The notes under the pieces: generated by a model
Databases searched by the model: none
Told to the model about the DNA's origin: nothing
What the model saw: the letters and a program-made list of their open reading frames with translations, nothing else
NCBI GenBank assembly: GCA_963585895.1
Contig: OY757913.1
Location: 104,973,517-105,037,516, forward strand
Origin: Sepioteuthis lessoniana
Taxonomy: Eukaryota > Mollusca > Cephalopoda > Myopsida > Loliginidae
Direction of reading: 5' to 3'
DNA length: 64,000 bases
Shown here: piece by piece, positions 63,936-64,000 of the stretch
How the letters are laid out: every line of letters begins with the position of its first letter
Position numbering within the stretch: the first letter of the stretch is position 1
Position numbers and translations under genes: made by a program

Positions 63936-64000
63936 TCGTTTACAAAGGATTAATATTCTTACTTATTGGAAACCATGCAGTTGTGTACAAGTTGTTTATA

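Overview
This window looks like non-coding DNA from an animal nuclear genome. It is AT-rich and full of (TA)n-type microsatellites. I found no credible host protein-coding gene, rRNA, functional tRNA, operon or CRISPR array. Every recognisable protein piece belongs to a transposable element (TE). Most long open frames are either low-complexity translations of (TA)n, (CT)n or (CTTT)n, or antisense shadows of TEs. The mix of LINEs, Penelope-like (PLE) pieces, tRNA-headed SINEs with a shared core and internally deleted mariners suggests a lophotrochozoan, perhaps a mollusc or cephalopod. That assignment rests on remembered similarity and is weak. The window could be intergenic DNA or part of a large intron.

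Local family names used here. SINE-A: tRNA-like head, core with CTATGGGTTAAATAG, tail GGTTGATATGCCATTAAAC. SINE-B: tRNA-like head, a related core, a different tail ending near CGGAGGGGTTGGGTAAATA. SINE-C: head followed by TACTTGATACCTCCTTGC. SINE-D: head with GAGTTCGAGTCTCATTGGG. Rep-T: non-coding element with a head beginning GCCCAGTCGGCTGGGGCTG, an internal array of degenerate AAACTGAATTGTTTGAAATAG units, and a tail like that of SINE-A. Rep-G: GC-rich dispersed repeat. Rep-I: short direct repeat pair. LTR-E: solo-LTR-like repeat. LINE-R: RTE-like LINE with (TGA)n tail. LINE-K: R2/NeSL-like LINE. LINE-J: jockey-like LINE. Mar: internally deleted mariner.

Layout. 1-6 kb: pyrimidine tract, SINE-A nested in SINE-A, decayed LINE-R, Rep-T, and a Mar copy split by SINE-B. 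6-13 kb: Rep-T copies (one dimeric), pyrimidine tract, SINE-C, SINE-A. 13-18 kb: short PLE-like termini, LINE-R, LTR-E inside a SINE-A, a MITE, and a PLE GIY-YIG remnant. 18-25 kb: Rep-T, SINE-A, a second Mar, a PLE fragment, two LINE-R 3' ends. 25-30 kb: SINE-D, a GC-rich Rep-G tandem duplication, Rep-T, SINE-B, SINE-C, LINE-R. 30-36 kb: microsatellites, SINE-C, a longer PLE-like copy, LINE-R. 36-45 kb: Rep-T, a different mariner fragment, Rep-G, the Rep-I pair, LINE-R, and a dimeric Rep-T inside a SINE-A. 46-50 kb: the longest LINE-R copy, interrupted by SINE-B. 50-57 kb: tetranucleotide repeats, two large palindromes, a deleted Tc1/IS630-type transposon, LINE-K pieces including a 5'-inverted copy, and LTR-E. 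57-64 kb: SINE-D, Rep-G, a jockey-like LINE interrupted by the third Mar, Rep-T pieces.

There is no gene pathway here. The biology is a layered record of insertions. Several events are datable relative to one another from target-site duplications (TSDs). The non-autonomous families share modules: SINE-A and SINE-B share a core, while SINE-A and Rep-T share a tail.
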